In this document: positions 51,649-59,924 of the stretch, in pieces | How the letters are laid out: each line of letters starts with the position of its first letter | Position numbering within the stretch: position 1 is the stretch's first letter | Assembly: GCF_030345705.1 (NCBI RefSeq) | Contig: NZ_JAUASW010000002.1 | Coordinates: 372,001 to 436,000, forward strand | Direction of reading: 5' to 3' | Source: Pelomonas sp. SE-A7 | GTDB lineage: Bacteria; Pseudomonadota; Gammaproteobacteria; Burkholderiales; Burkholderiaceae_C | DNA length: 64,000 nucleotides | Position numbers and translations under genes: made by a program | The notes under the pieces: generated by a model | Seen by the model: only the letters and a program-made list of their open reading frames with translations | The model's database searches: none | Told to the model about the DNA's origin: nothing

Positions 51649-54600
51649 ATGCCCTACCGCAAGACGCTGCTCCGCGACATCGCCCGCACGCTGGCCGTGG
51701 CGCTGGCCTACACCATCGTGTCGCTGGCCTCGCTACAGCTGGCGATACCGCCGGACTACGCCTCGCCGCTCTACCCTTCGGCCGGCCTGGCCCTGGCGGC
51801 AGTACTGGGTTGGGGCTTCGGCGTGCTGCCGGGCATAGGCCTCGGGGCCTTTCTTGCCAATGTGCTGCTGGCCCAAGAACGCGGCCTGCCTACGCTGCTC
51901 AGCCCCGCGCTGATTGGCCTGGGTGCGATGCTGCAGGCTGGTGCCGGTGCCTGGGCGATCCGGCGCTGGGTCAGCCAACCGCTGGTGTTGTCGGAACCGC
52001 AGGACCTCGCCCGCTTCTATGCCGCCGGCGCGCTGTCCTGCCTGATCAGCCCGACGGTGGGCGCCAGCGCCCTGTTGGTGGTCGGCGCCATCCCCGGCAG
52101 CCTGTGGCTGCATACCTGGTCATCCTGGTGGGTCGGCGACACCCTCGGCCTCTTGATCGCCGCGCCGATGGCACTGACCCTGCTGGGCCAGCCTCGCAAG
52201 GCCTGGCGACCGCGCCGTCTCAGCGTGGGTCTGCCCATGTTGCTGACCACCCTGCTGCTCGCGGCCGCCACGGCGCGGGTGCTGGAATGGGATGCCCAGC
52301 GAGGGCGCTCCGTCTTCGAGCGCGAAGCTGCCAACGCCTCGAATGCGCTCGAAGCACGGCTGCGCGAGCCACTGATGGCGCTCGAATCGCTGCGCAGCCT
52401 GATGACGGTGGCGCCCCGCATCAGCCGCGAGGAATTCGCACGAGGCACGGCCAGCTTTCTGGACAACGGCCCCTTGCTGGCCATGGGCTGGGCGCCGCGC
52501 TTGCAGCGCGGCGAGCTGGCCGCCTTTGACCGCGCTGCCTTGGCCGAAGGCCTGGACGGGTTCAAGGCCCGCGACCGCGACCGACCCGGCGACCTGCAGC
52601 CGCCGCCCAATGAGGACATGCTGGCGATCCGGTTGATCGAGCCGCTGGAGCGCAACCGCGGCGCCCTGGGCGTCAACATCCGATCGATTCCGGGGCCGCG
52701 CATCGCCCTGGCCCGTGCCGAAGCGAGCGGACTGGCGAGCGCGACCGCTGGCTTCCAGCTGTCGCAGGACAAGGAGCAGAGCACTGGCGTGGTGGTCTAT
52801 CAGGCACTCTACGAAGGCTCGGTGAACAGCCCGGCCGAGCGCATGGCAGCACTGCGCGGCGTGGCCTTCGCCACGCTGCGGCCGGACCTGGTCCTGAAGT
52901 CGCTGCCGGCCCATCCCAGCTACGTTCAACTCTGCCTGCTGGACGCCGATCCGGCCTCACCGCGCCGCCTGCTGGCCGGCTCGCCCCACTGCGAGAAGCC
53001 CGACCTGGCGCTTCCCCACACGCTGCGCACGCTCAGCTTCGCGGGCCGCCAATGGCAGATCCTGGCGCTGGCCCCGCAGGGCATGCCCCTGGTGGAAGGA
53101 GCCGGCGGCCTGCCGTTCGCCTTGGTCGGCCTGGTCTGCACGGCCTTGCTCGGCCTGTTGCTGCTGACCGTGACCGGCCGCGCTCGCCGGATCGAAGACC
53201 TGGTGCGAGCCAGAACGTCCGAGCTCAAGCGAGAGGTTCAGCAGCGGCAGCATGCCGCCGCCGCGCTGCAGGACAGCGAACTGAGGTTCCGCAACATCTT
53301 CGACACCACGCCCATAGGCTTGGTGATCGCCGACGCCCATGGCGTGCCGCTGGAGGCCAATCCCCATTTCTGCCGGCTGGTCGGCTATTCGCCGGACGAG
53401 CTCAAGCAAATTCGCTCGGTCACCTTCACCCACCCCGACGACCGCGCCGAAGACCTGCGACTGGGTCGCCTGCTTCTGCAGGGCAAGTTGGGCATGTACA
53501 GGCGCGACAAGCGCTACCTGCACAAGGATGGGCACCAGATCCATGTGCGGGTCACGGTCTCGGCACTGGAAGCCAGTGGCGACAGCGGTCGCCGCCTGGT
53601 CGGCGTGGTCGAGGACATCACGGACCAGCTGAAGATGGAAGAGCTGGAACGCGCGCGCGAAGCGGCCGAGGCGGCCAACCGTGCCAAGAGCGATTTCCTG
53701 TCGCGCATGAGCCATGAGTTGCGCACGCCGCTCAATGCCATGCTCGGTTTTGCCCAGCTGCTCGAGATGGACCGCGAGCACCCCTTGAGCGGCCGCCAGC
53801 AGGCCTGGACCGGCCAGATGCAGCAGGCCGGTTGGCATCTGCTGGAGATGATCGACGACACGCTGGACCTTTCGCGCATCGAGTCCGGCGCCCTGCGCCT
53901 GGATCTGGGCGCGCAGGACCTGGACTCCCTGCTGGACGCAGCGCTGGCCATGGTCGACGCCTCGGCAGCGCAGCGCAAGCTGAGTGTCGTACGCCAGGTC
54001 GACGCGGGCGCCCGCCATGTGCAGGGCGACGCCACCCGCATCAAGCAGATCCTCATCAACCTGCTGAGCAACGCGGTCAAGTACAACGTCGAGGGCGGCC
54101 GCATCGAGATCCGCGGCGAGCTGACGCCCGAGGGCCAGGTGGCGCTGAGCGTCTCCGACAGCGGCATTGGGCTCACGCCCGAGCAGCTGGCCGGCCTTTT
54201 CCAGCCCTTCAATCGCCTGGGCCGGGAGCAGAGCAACGTGGCCGGCACCGGTATTGGGCTCGTGATCTGCAAGCGCCTGGCCGAGGCCATGGGCGGCGAG
54301 CTGCGGGCAACCAGCCGGGCCGGCCTGGGCAGCCGCTTCACGCTGCTGTTGCCGGCGGCCAGTGCCGACGTCCCTGTCGAAACCAGTCGTTTCGACAGCA
54401 CGGTGCAAACCCACTATTACCAGCAGCGCCGCCTGATCTACATCGAGGACAACCCGACCAATGCCGAGGTCATGCGCGGAATCCTGGCCCAGCGTCCGCA
54501 GATCAGTTGGGAGCTTTGCGTCGACGGCCAGAGCGGGCTTGAGACCGTGCTGAGCGTGAGGCCCGACCTTGTGCTGCTGGACCTGCAGCTGCCCGACATC

Positions 54601-54804
54601 GATGGCCTGGAACTGCTGCAGCGGCTGCGCGCGGCAGGCGCAGCGATGCCGGTGGTGATCCTGTCAGCCAACGCGCTGCCGGAACAGATGGCCGCCTGCA
54701 AAGCCGCCGGCGCGGCCGACTACCTGACCAAGCCGGTCGACGTTCAGGCGCTGCTGACCTTGCTCGACCAGCTGTTGGCCGGGCCACCGCTTGCTTCACA
54801 ATAA
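51649..54804 (+). CDS. Hybrid sensor histidine kinase: MASE1-CHASE-PAS-HisKA-HATPase-REC
   Basis: The 1051-residue protein has a MASE1 membrane sensor (about 1-200, LYPSAGLALAAVLGWGFG), a periplasmic CHASE domain (about 215-400), another membrane helix near 485-505, and a PAS domain (about 544-655). The kinase core has the phospho-His in SHELRTPLN (His ~689), N-box INLLSNAVKYN and G-box NVAGTGIGL. A C-terminal receiver has Asp ~978 in VLLDLQLPDIDG. CHASE often binds small organic ligands. A cheW gene follows 30 bp downstream, hinting at a link to chemosensory output. Confidence 0.92.
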   Translation: MPYRKTLLRDIARTLAVALAYTIVSLASLQLAIPPDYASPLYPSAGLALAAVLGWGFGVLPGIGLGAFLANVLLAQERGLPTLLSPALIGLGAMLQAGAGAWAIRRWVSQPLVLSEPQDLARFYAAGALSCLISPTVGASALLVVGAIPGSLWLHTWSSWWVGDTLGLLIAAPMALTLLGQPRKAWRPRRLSVGLPMLLTTLLLAAATARVLEWDAQRGRSVFEREAANASNALEARLREPLMALESLRSLMTVAPRISREEFARGTASFLDNGPLLAMGWAPRLQRGELAAFDRAALAEGLDGFKARDRDRPGDLQPPPNEDMLAIRLIEPLERNRGALGVNIRSIPGPRIALARAEASGLASATAGFQLSQDKEQSTGVVVYQALYEGSVNSPAERMAALRGVAFATLRPDLVLKSLPAHPSYVQLCLLDADPASPRRLLAGSPHCEKPDLALPHTLRTLSFAGRQWQILALAPQGMPLVEGAGGLPFALVGLVCTALLGLLLLTVTGRARRIEDLVRARTSELKREVQQRQHAAAALQDSELRFRNIFDTTPIGLVIADAHGVPLEANPHFCRLVGYSPDELKQIRSVTFTHPDDRAEDLRLGRLLLQGKLGMYRRDKRYLHKDGHQIHVRVTVSALEASGDSGRRLVGVVEDITDQLKMEELERAREAAEAANRAKSDFLSRMSHELRTPLNAMLGFAQLLEMDREHPLSGRQQAWTGQMQQAGWHLLEMIDDTLDLSRIESGALRLDLGAQDLDSLLDAALAMVDASAAQRKLSVVRQVDAGARHVQGDATRIKQILINLLSNAVKYNVEGGRIEIRGELTPEGQVALSVSDSGIGLTPEQLAGLFQPFNRLGREQSNVAGTGIGLVICKRLAEAMGGELRATSRAGLGSRFTLLLPAASADVPVETSRFDSTVQTHYYQQRRLIYIEDNPTNAEVMRGILAQRPQISWELCVDGQSGLETVLSVRPDLVLLDLQLPDIDGLELLQRLRAAGAAMPVVILSANALPEQMAACKAAGAADYLTKPVDVQALLTLLDQLLAGPPLASQ

Positions 54805-54834
54805 GGACCACCCGGCCCTTTTCCTCGACAGGAC

Positions 54835-55356
54835 ATGAGCACGTCTACCGAACTGACCACCCAATCCGCCCAGTCCCTGGCCACTGTGACCTCGAGCCTA
54901 GGCGGCTCGGCCAACGCGCCGACCCGGCAGTTCCTGACCTTCAGGATCGCCGCCGAGGAATACGGCATCGACATCCTCAAGGTCCAGGAAATCCGCTCCT
55001 ACGAGGCCCCCACCCGGGTGGCCAACGCCCCGGCCTTCGTCAAGGGCGTGGTCAACCTGCGCGGCGTCATCGTGCCCATCGTGGACATGCGGATCCGCCT
55101 GGCCCAGGCCGCCGAATACACCGGGTTCACCGTGGTCATCGTGCTGAACGTGATCGGACGCGTGGTCGGCATCGTGGTTGATTCGGTTTCCGACGTGCTG
55201 GAACTGGAAGCCGCCGCCATCAAGCCGCCTCCCGAAGTCGGTGCCGCCATCGATACGCGCTTCATCACCGGCCTGGGCAAGATCGGCGAGCGCATGTTGA
55301 TCCTGATGGACATTGAAAACATGGTGGCCAGCCCCGACTTTGGGCTGGTCGACTGA
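54835..55356 (+). CDS. cheW: Chemotaxis coupling protein CheW
   Basis: The 173-residue protein has a Thr/Ser-rich N-terminal extension (1-28) and a CheW fold with FRIAAEEYGIDILKVQEIRSY, NLRGVIVPIVDMR and GIVVDSVSDVLEL, then an ILMDIENMV strand. It bridges receptors and CheA. No cheA or receptor gene is adjacent, so it is an orphan copy that may work with the kinase upstream or with chemotaxis genes elsewhere. Confidence 0.92.
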   Translation: MSTSTELTTQSAQSLATVTSSLGGSANAPTRQFLTFRIAAEEYGIDILKVQEIRSYEAPTRVANAPAFVKGVVNLRGVIVPIVDMRIRLAQAAEYTGFTVVIVLNVIGRVVGIVVDSVSDVLELEAAAIKPPPEVGAAIDTRFITGLGKIGERMLILMDIENMVASPDFGLVD

Positions 55357-55442
55357 GCGCGCGCACAAGGTCCGGAAGGAGCTTGTGGCTGGTGAAGGTC
55401 CTGACGCGATACCAGCGGCAGGGCTGACGAATCCCCCCGCGG

Positions 55443-55494
55443 TTGACGGGCCTCAATGCGGGCTTTAGCACTCACCAGCCAAGAGTGCTAATAT
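55443..55494 (+). promoter_or_regulatory. Possible promoter region of rpoH overlapping CIRCE
   Basis: TTGACG at 55443-55448 could be a -35 box, and TAATAT at 55489-55494 a -10 box of a second start site. Neither has an ideal partner at 17 bp. The CIRCE element lies between and over them, so binding would block either promoter. Confidence 0.35.
55465..55491 (+). promoter_or_regulatory. CIRCE operator (HrcA binding site) upstream of rpoH
   Basis: TTAGCACTC (55465-55473), nine bases, then GAGTGCTAA (55483-55491): a perfect match to the CIRCE consensus with the exact 9-bp spacer. It lies 48 bp before the rpoH start. HrcA is the known repressor of such sites, so rpoH is predicted to be HrcA-controlled. 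Confidence 0.93.
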
Positions 55495-55539
55495 GCGCCG
55501 CAACTGATGCCCGAACTCTGACCCGAGGAGGCCATTGAG

Positions 55540-56448
55540 ATGACCGCAACCGCCATCGCTGTCCGCGACCCCTGGGCCCTGGTGCCCTCGCTGGGCAACC
55601 TGGACGCCTATATCAGCGCCGTCAACCGCGTGCCGCTGCTGACTCCCGAAGAGGAGTCGACCTTCGCCCGTCGCCTGCGTGAGAACGGCGACCTGGAATC
55701 CGCCGGAAAGCTGGTGCTCTCGCACCTGCGCCTGGTGGTCTCCATCTCCCGCCAGTACCTGGGCTACGGTCTGCCGCATGGCGATCTGATCCAGGAAGGC
55801 AATGTCGGCCTGATGAAGGCGGTCAAGCGCTTTGATCCGGACCAGGGCGTGCGCCTGGTCAGTTACGCCATGCACTGGATCAAGGCCGAGATCCACGAAT
55901 ACATCCTGCGCAACTGGCGCATGGTCAAGGTCGCCACGACCAAGGCCCAGCGCAAGCTGTTCTTCAACCTGCGCTCGATGAAGCAGGCGCTGAAGGAAGG
56001 CTCGCAGCAAACCCACCGCATGACCCTCAGCGAATCCGAGGTCGAGCATGTGGCCAGCACGCTCAAGGTCAAGCGTGAGGAAGTGCTGGAGATGGAAACC
56101 CGGCTGTCCGGCGGCGACGTGGCCCTGGAGCCGCAGACCGACGACGACGGCGAGAGCTACGCCCCGATCGCCTACCTGGCGGACGAGAGCCAGGAGCCGA
56201 CCCGCGTGCTGGAAGCCCAGCGCCGCGACGCCCTGGCCAGCGACGGCATCACGCGCGCCCTGGCCGTGCTCGACGAGCGCAGCCGTCGCATCGTCGAGGA
56301 GCGATGGCTCAAGGTCAATGACGACGCCTCGGGCGGCATGACCCTGCATGAGCTCGCGGCCGAGTACGGCGTGTCGGCCGAGCGGATTCGCCAGATCGAG
56401 GTGGCCGCCATGAAGAAGATGCGCAAGGCACTCGCGGAAGAAGCCTGA
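55540..56448 (+). CDS. rpoH: Heat-shock sigma factor RpoH (sigma-32)
   Basis: The 302-residue sigma factor has region 2 with LRLVVSISRQYLGYGLPHGDLIQEG (given here only as location, residues 63-87), the RpoH box QRKLFFNLR near 137-145 that separates it from RpoD and RpoS, and a region 4 helix-turn-helix with LAAEYGVSAERIRQIE. A strong GAGGAGG ribosome site sits at 55525-55531. Control by HrcA is predicted from the CIRCE element. A terminator follows. Confidence 0.97.
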   Translation: MTATAIAVRDPWALVPSLGNLDAYISAVNRVPLLTPEEESTFARRLRENGDLESAGKLVLSHLRLVVSISRQYLGYGLPHGDLIQEGNVGLMKAVKRFDPDQGVRLVSYAMHWIKAEIHEYILRNWRMVKVATTKAQRKLFFNLRSMKQALKEGSQQTHRMTLSESEVEHVASTLKVKREEVLEMETRLSGGDVALEPQTDDDGESYAPIAYLADESQEPTRVLEAQRRDALASDGITRALAVLDERSRRIVEERWLKVNDDASGGMTLHELAAEYGVSAERIRQIEVAAMKKMRKALAEEA

Positions 56449-56484
56449 TCCGCTCGCGCACGGAGGCCGCTCGACGGCAACAAG

Positions 56485-56507
56485 AAACGGCCCTCAGGGG
56501 CCGTTTT
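56485..56507. terminator. Terminator after rpoH, shared with the PEP-CTERM gene
   Basis: AAACGGCCC (56485-56493) pairs with GGGCCGTTT (56498-56506) around TCAG, followed by TTTTC. It lies between converging genes (rpoH and the PEP-CTERM gene) and can act in both directions. Confidence 0.85.
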
Positions 56508-56534
56508 CTCTTGGGCAAGGATATGGTGGTGCGG

Positions 56535-57149
56535 TCAGGAAGGCCGTCGCCTGATGACCGTCAGGGCCCCCATGCCAGCGATCAGCAAGGCCAGGGCGCC
56601 GGGCTCGGGCACCTCGCGGCTGACGGCAACCACATTGGTGAAGGCGAAGGTCTCGTCGAAATAGTTGAAATCGCTGCCAAAACGCGAGTCCAGGTCCTCG
56701 AAGGCCACATAGGTGCCCGCCGGAATGGGCCCATCACCGCTGAACGAGGTCGAGTAGATATGGTTGCTGCCATCGACGTTCATGGCCATGTCCGAATACC
56801 AGGGGCCCACATCGCCAGGCGCCAAGTTCAGCATGACGAAGACGATCTGGTCCCCAGCCATCACATTGCCCAGCATCAGCGAGTCGCCAACCGACGATGA
56901 CTGGTTGTTCAAGCCCTGAATGCCCGTGGCCACGCCATTGACCAGCATGGTCAGCTCATTGGTGAAGCCCGCATTCGAGCCCAGGAAGTAGGCCGTGATG
57001 CTGCCCGTCGAGGCGGCGGTGAACGAGTAGAGAATCGGGTTCTCAATGCCGGGATTGGCATAGGGGATCGCGTCGGCCTGGGCTGGATTCACCCAGGCCA
57101 GCGTCACCGCGACAAGGCCCGCGGCCAGCTTGGAACGGAGCTGAAGCAT
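56535..57149 (-). CDS. PEP-CTERM sorting-domain exported protein
   Basis: The 204-residue protein has a signal peptide (1-25, ending PAQA), a beta-rich middle with DGSNHIYSTSFSGDGPIPAG, and a C-terminal sorting tripartite tail: VPEPGALALLI, a hydrophobic helix (GMGALTV) and basic IRRRP. Exosortase would cut and anchor it, often linked to exopolysaccharide and flocs. The GGAGGTGA ribosome site at 57153-57160 is very strong. A sigma-54-type promoter lies upstream. No exosortase gene is in the window. Confidence 0.9.
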   Translation of the reverse strand: MLQLRSKLAAGLVAVTLAWVNPAQADAIPYANPGIENPILYSFTAASTGSITAYFLGSNAGFTNELTMLVNGVATGIQGLNNQSSSVGDSLMLGNVMAGDQIVFVMLNLAPGDVGPWYSDMAMNVDGSNHIYSTSFSGDGPIPAGTYVAFEDLDSRFGSDFNYFDETFAFTNVVAVSREVPEPGALALLIAGMGALTVIRRRPS

Positions 57150-57185
57150 GAGTCACCTCCAGATCAAATTGCGCGATCAGCGCAC

Positions 57186-57200
57186 GCATAGCGCGTGCCA
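57186..57200 (-). promoter_or_regulatory. Sigma-54 (-24/-12) promoter of the PEP-CTERM gene
   Basis: On the minus strand TGGCACG-CGCT-ATGC matches the sigma-54 consensus TGGCACG-N4-TTGC with one mismatch and exact GG to GC spacing. Transcription would start near 57174, 25 bp before the start codon. PEP-CTERM genes are known to be controlled by RpoN with the PrsK/PrsR system. Confidence 0.7.
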
Positions 57201-57242
57201 ACTGACCTAAGTGCCTGAGCTACAAGGACTTGATTCGGTCCA

Positions 57243-57260
57243 CCCGCATCGGTATGCGGG
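57243..57260 (-). repeat. Hairpin downstream of the SCO1 gene
   Basis: CCCGCAT (57243-57249) pairs with ATGCGGG (57254-57260) around four bases, 29 bp after the SCO1 stop. No U-run follows on the minus strand, so it is a weak terminator candidate at best. Confidence 0.35.
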
Positions 57261-57288
57261 CCGATGTAAAGGACTCCGACGACGGCGT

Positions 57289-57885
57289 TCAGCCCTTTTC
57301 GGCCAGCAGGAGCTTCAGGTCGCTGGCCAGCGCATCGGCGCCCGCGCCATAGCGGGAGAACACCCGCACCCGCCCGGCCCCGTCGAACAGAAAGCTGGCC
57401 GCCGTGTGGTCCATGGTGTAGCTGCCTTCGGCCTTGCCCGGCACCTTGGCGAAGAAGACCTTGAAGGCCTTGGCGGCCTCCTTGATCTGCTCGGGGCTGC
57501 CGCGCAGCGCCACGAAGCTGGGGTCGAAGCTGGCGAGATAGGCGCGCAGCAGCTCGGGCGTGTCGCGCTCGGGGTCGACGGTCACGAAGATGCCCTGCAC
57601 CCGGTCGCCGTCCGGACCCAGGTCCTTCTTGACACGGGCCAGCTCGGCCATGGTGGTGGGGCAGACATCCGGGCACTGGGTGTAGCCGAAGAAGATCACC
57701 AGCACCTTGCCCTTGAAATCGCCCAGCGCGCGCTCGCGGCCGTCGATGTCGGGCAGGCGCAGTTCCTTGGCGTAGTCAGCGCCGGTCAGATCCACGCCCT
57801 GGAAGGCCGGCTTGGACGTGCCCGGCTGGCAGGCCGCGAGCATGGTGGTCGCGGCCAGGGCCGCCAGGAAGACACGTTTGCGCAT
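57289..57885 (-). CDS. SCO1/SenC copper-delivery protein
   Basis: The 198-residue protein has a lipoprotein signal (LAATTMLAAC, Cys19), a thioredoxin-like fold with the copper motif CPDVC in FFGYTQCPDVCPTTM, and the distal His in MDHTAAS. It delivers copper to the CuA site of cytochrome oxidase subunit II in the periplasm. It ends the minus-strand assembly cluster, 6 bp after ctaB. Confidence 0.93.
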   Translation of the reverse strand: MRKRVFLAALAATTMLAACQPGTSKPAFQGVDLTGADYAKELRLPDIDGRERALGDFKGKVLVIFFGYTQCPDVCPTTMAELARVKKDLGPDGDRVQGIFVTVDPERDTPELLRAYLASFDPSFVALRGSPEQIKEAAKAFKVFFAKVPGKAEGSYTMDHTAASFLFDGAGRVRVFSRYGAGADALASDLKLLLAEKG

Positions 57886-57891
57886 GCTTGA

Positions 57892-58812
57892 TCAGCCCAA
57901 CCAGGGTTGCAGGTAATGGTCGACCAGCAGGGCCGCGAACAGCAGCGACAGATGCCAGATCGAGAACAGGAAGGTCTTGCGGGCCAGCGCATCCGAATAG
58001 TTGCGCCAGAGCTTCCACGCGTAGTGGCAGAAGCGCAGGCCCAGCACGATGGCGCCGGCCAGATAGACCCAGCCGCTCATGCCCGTCAAGAAAGGCAGCA
58101 GCGTGGCGGCGAACAGGATCCAGGTGTAGAGCAGCACCTGCAACCGCGTGAAGTCGGAGCCATGCGTCACCGGCAGCATGGGCAGGCCGGCGCGGGCGTA
58201 GTCCTCGGTGCGGTACAGAGCCAGGGCCCAGAAATGCGGCGGCGTCCACAGGAAGATGATCAGGCACAGCAGCATGGCCTCGGGGCCCACATCGCCGCGC
58301 ATCGCCGCCCAGCCCAGCACCGGCGGCATCGCGCCCGAGGCGCCGCCGATGACGATGTTCTGCGGCGTCAGCGGCTTCAGGATCACCGTGTAGACGATGG
58401 CATAGCCGACGAAGGTGGCGAAGGTCAGCCACATGGTCAGCGGATTGACCCAGAACCACAGCAAGGCCGAACCGGCGGCACACAGCAATCCCGAGAACAG
58501 CAGGGTCTGGCTGCGGCTCAGCTCGCCCTTGGCCGTGGCACGCCAGGCGGTGCGCTTCATCTTGGCGTCGATCTGCTGCTCGATCAGGCAGTTGAAGGCG
58601 GCGGCCGCGCCGGCCACCAGCCAGATGCCGGCGGTGGCCGCCAGCAGGGTCAGCCACTGCTCGCCCTGCGGCAGACCCGGGATGGCCAGGGCCATGCCGA
58701 TGACGGCGCAGAACACGATCAGCTGCACCACGCGCGGCTTGGTCAGCTGGTAGAACTGCTGCCAGCGCGGGTTCAGCGGCGGCACGGCGGCGGAGGTCGT
58801 CGACGAGGACAT
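57892..58812 (-). CDS. ctaB: Protoheme IX farnesyltransferase (heme o synthase) CtaB/CyoE
   Basis: The 306-residue UbiA-family prenyltransferase has about nine membrane helices, the first Asp-rich motif in FNCLIEQQIDAKMKRT and the second region with YRTEDYARAGLPMLPV, specific for CyoE. It farnesylates protoheme, the first step to heme a. It lies 10 bp after ctaA in the same operon. Confidence 0.95.
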   Translation of the reverse strand: MSSSTTSAAVPPLNPRWQQFYQLTKPRVVQLIVFCAVIGMALAIPGLPQGEQWLTLLAATAGIWLVAGAAAAFNCLIEQQIDAKMKRTAWRATAKGELSRSQTLLFSGLLCAAGSALLWFWVNPLTMWLTFATFVGYAIVYTVILKPLTPQNIVIGGASGAMPPVLGWAAMRGDVGPEAMLLCLIIFLWTPPHFWALALYRTEDYARAGLPMLPVTHGSDFTRLQVLLYTWILFAATLLPFLTGMSGWVYLAGAIVLGLRFCHYAWKLWRNYSDALARKTFLFSIWHLSLLFAALLVDHYLQPWLG

Positions 58813-58822
58813 AGGGCGGAGT

Positions 58823-59920
58823 CTATTGTTTTGCGCGGCCGCGCATCATCAGCACGGTCAGCAGGGTCAGTAGCAGGCCGGCGCCGGCCGTGTGGGCCAG
58901 GGCGGCGACGATGGGCCAGTCGAGCACCACGTTCGAAAGGCCGGAGAGGACTTGCAGCGCCAGCACGGCGCCGAGCCGGCGCGACCAGCGGCATTGGCCG
59001 ATCTGGGCCAGGCGCCAGACCAAGGCCAGCAGCGCGAGCGTCACCACCAGGGCGCCGATGCGGTGCGTCAGATGGATGGCGGTGAGCGCCTCGTAAGGCA
59101 ACCAGCCGCCTTGAGCGTCCACGCCCAGGTGGCGCCAGAGGGTGAAGCCGGCCGCGAAGTCGGTGGCCGGCCACCATTGACCGGAATGGCAGCTGGGGAA
59201 GTCATCGCAGGCCAGCACCGCATAGTTGGTGCTGACCCAGCCGCCCAGCGCCACCTGCAGCAGCACCAGCAGCCAGACGGCCAGCAAGCCGCGACGCAGG
59301 GCCGGCGACAGGGCCACCAGCTTGGGTTCGTAGATCTGGGCCTGCGCGGCCAGCAGCATCAAGAGGCCCAGGCCGAACAGCAGATGCAGGGTGACGATGG
59401 CCGGGAACAGCTTCATGGTCACGGTCAGCGCGCCGAAGGCGCCCTGGACCAGCACCCAGACCAGGGTGAGCGTGGGCCACCAGGGCGAGGGCCGCGGCAG
59501 GCCCTTCTCATCCTTGGCGCGCCAGCCATAGAAGCACAGCAGCAGGATCAGGAAACCGACCATGCCCGCCAGGTAGCGGTGGGTCATCTCTATCCAGGCC
59601 TTGCCATGGGTGACCGGGCCGGTGGGCATGGCCGTCTGCGCGGCCTGGATCTCGGCACGCGCGGCGAACGGGTGGGCTTCGCCGTAGCAGCCCGGCCAGT
59701 CCGGACAGCCCAGGCCGGAATCGGTCAGGCGGGTAAAGGCGCCGAACACCACCAGATCAAAGGTCAGGAACAGGGTCAGCAGCGTCAGCCCCTGCAGCCA
59801 GGCGCGCGAGCCCACGGCCGCGCCGCGCTGGCGCCGCCAGAGCCACAGCAGCGGCAGGCCGCCCAGCAGGGCGGCGAGCAGCAAGAGCTTGGCCAGCGGT
59901 GCGAGATCGAATCCGCTCAT
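58823..59920 (-). CDS. ctaA: Heme A synthase CtaA (COX15)
   Basis: The start at ATG 59920 gives 365 residues with eight membrane helices. Heme-ligand histidines are visible in MTHRYLAGMVG, VTLHLLFGLG, HLTHRIGALVV and AHTAGAGLLL. Two loop cysteine pairs (GLGCPDWPGC and ACDDFPSC) are present, as in one COX15 subgroup. It oxidises the C8 methyl of heme o to make heme a. It starts 4 bp after the thioredoxin-like gene. Confidence 0.93.
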   Translation of the reverse strand: MSGFDLAPLAKLLLLAALLGGLPLLWLWRRQRGAAVGSRAWLQGLTLLTLFLTFDLVVFGAFTRLTDSGLGCPDWPGCYGEAHPFAARAEIQAAQTAMPTGPVTHGKAWIEMTHRYLAGMVGFLILLLCFYGWRAKDEKGLPRPSPWWPTLTLVWVLVQGAFGALTVTMKLFPAIVTLHLLFGLGLLMLLAAQAQIYEPKLVALSPALRRGLLAVWLLVLLQVALGGWVSTNYAVLACDDFPSCHSGQWWPATDFAAGFTLWRHLGVDAQGGWLPYEALTAIHLTHRIGALVVTLALLALVWRLAQIGQCRWSRRLGAVLALQVLSGLSNVVLDWPIVAALAHTAGAGLLLTLLTVLMMRGRAKQ

Positions 59921-59924
59921 CGCC

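Noticed and set aside
55364..55387. Inverted repeat CACAAG/CTTGTG after cheW as a terminator
   Set aside because: Six-base stem with a 12-base loop and no T-run.
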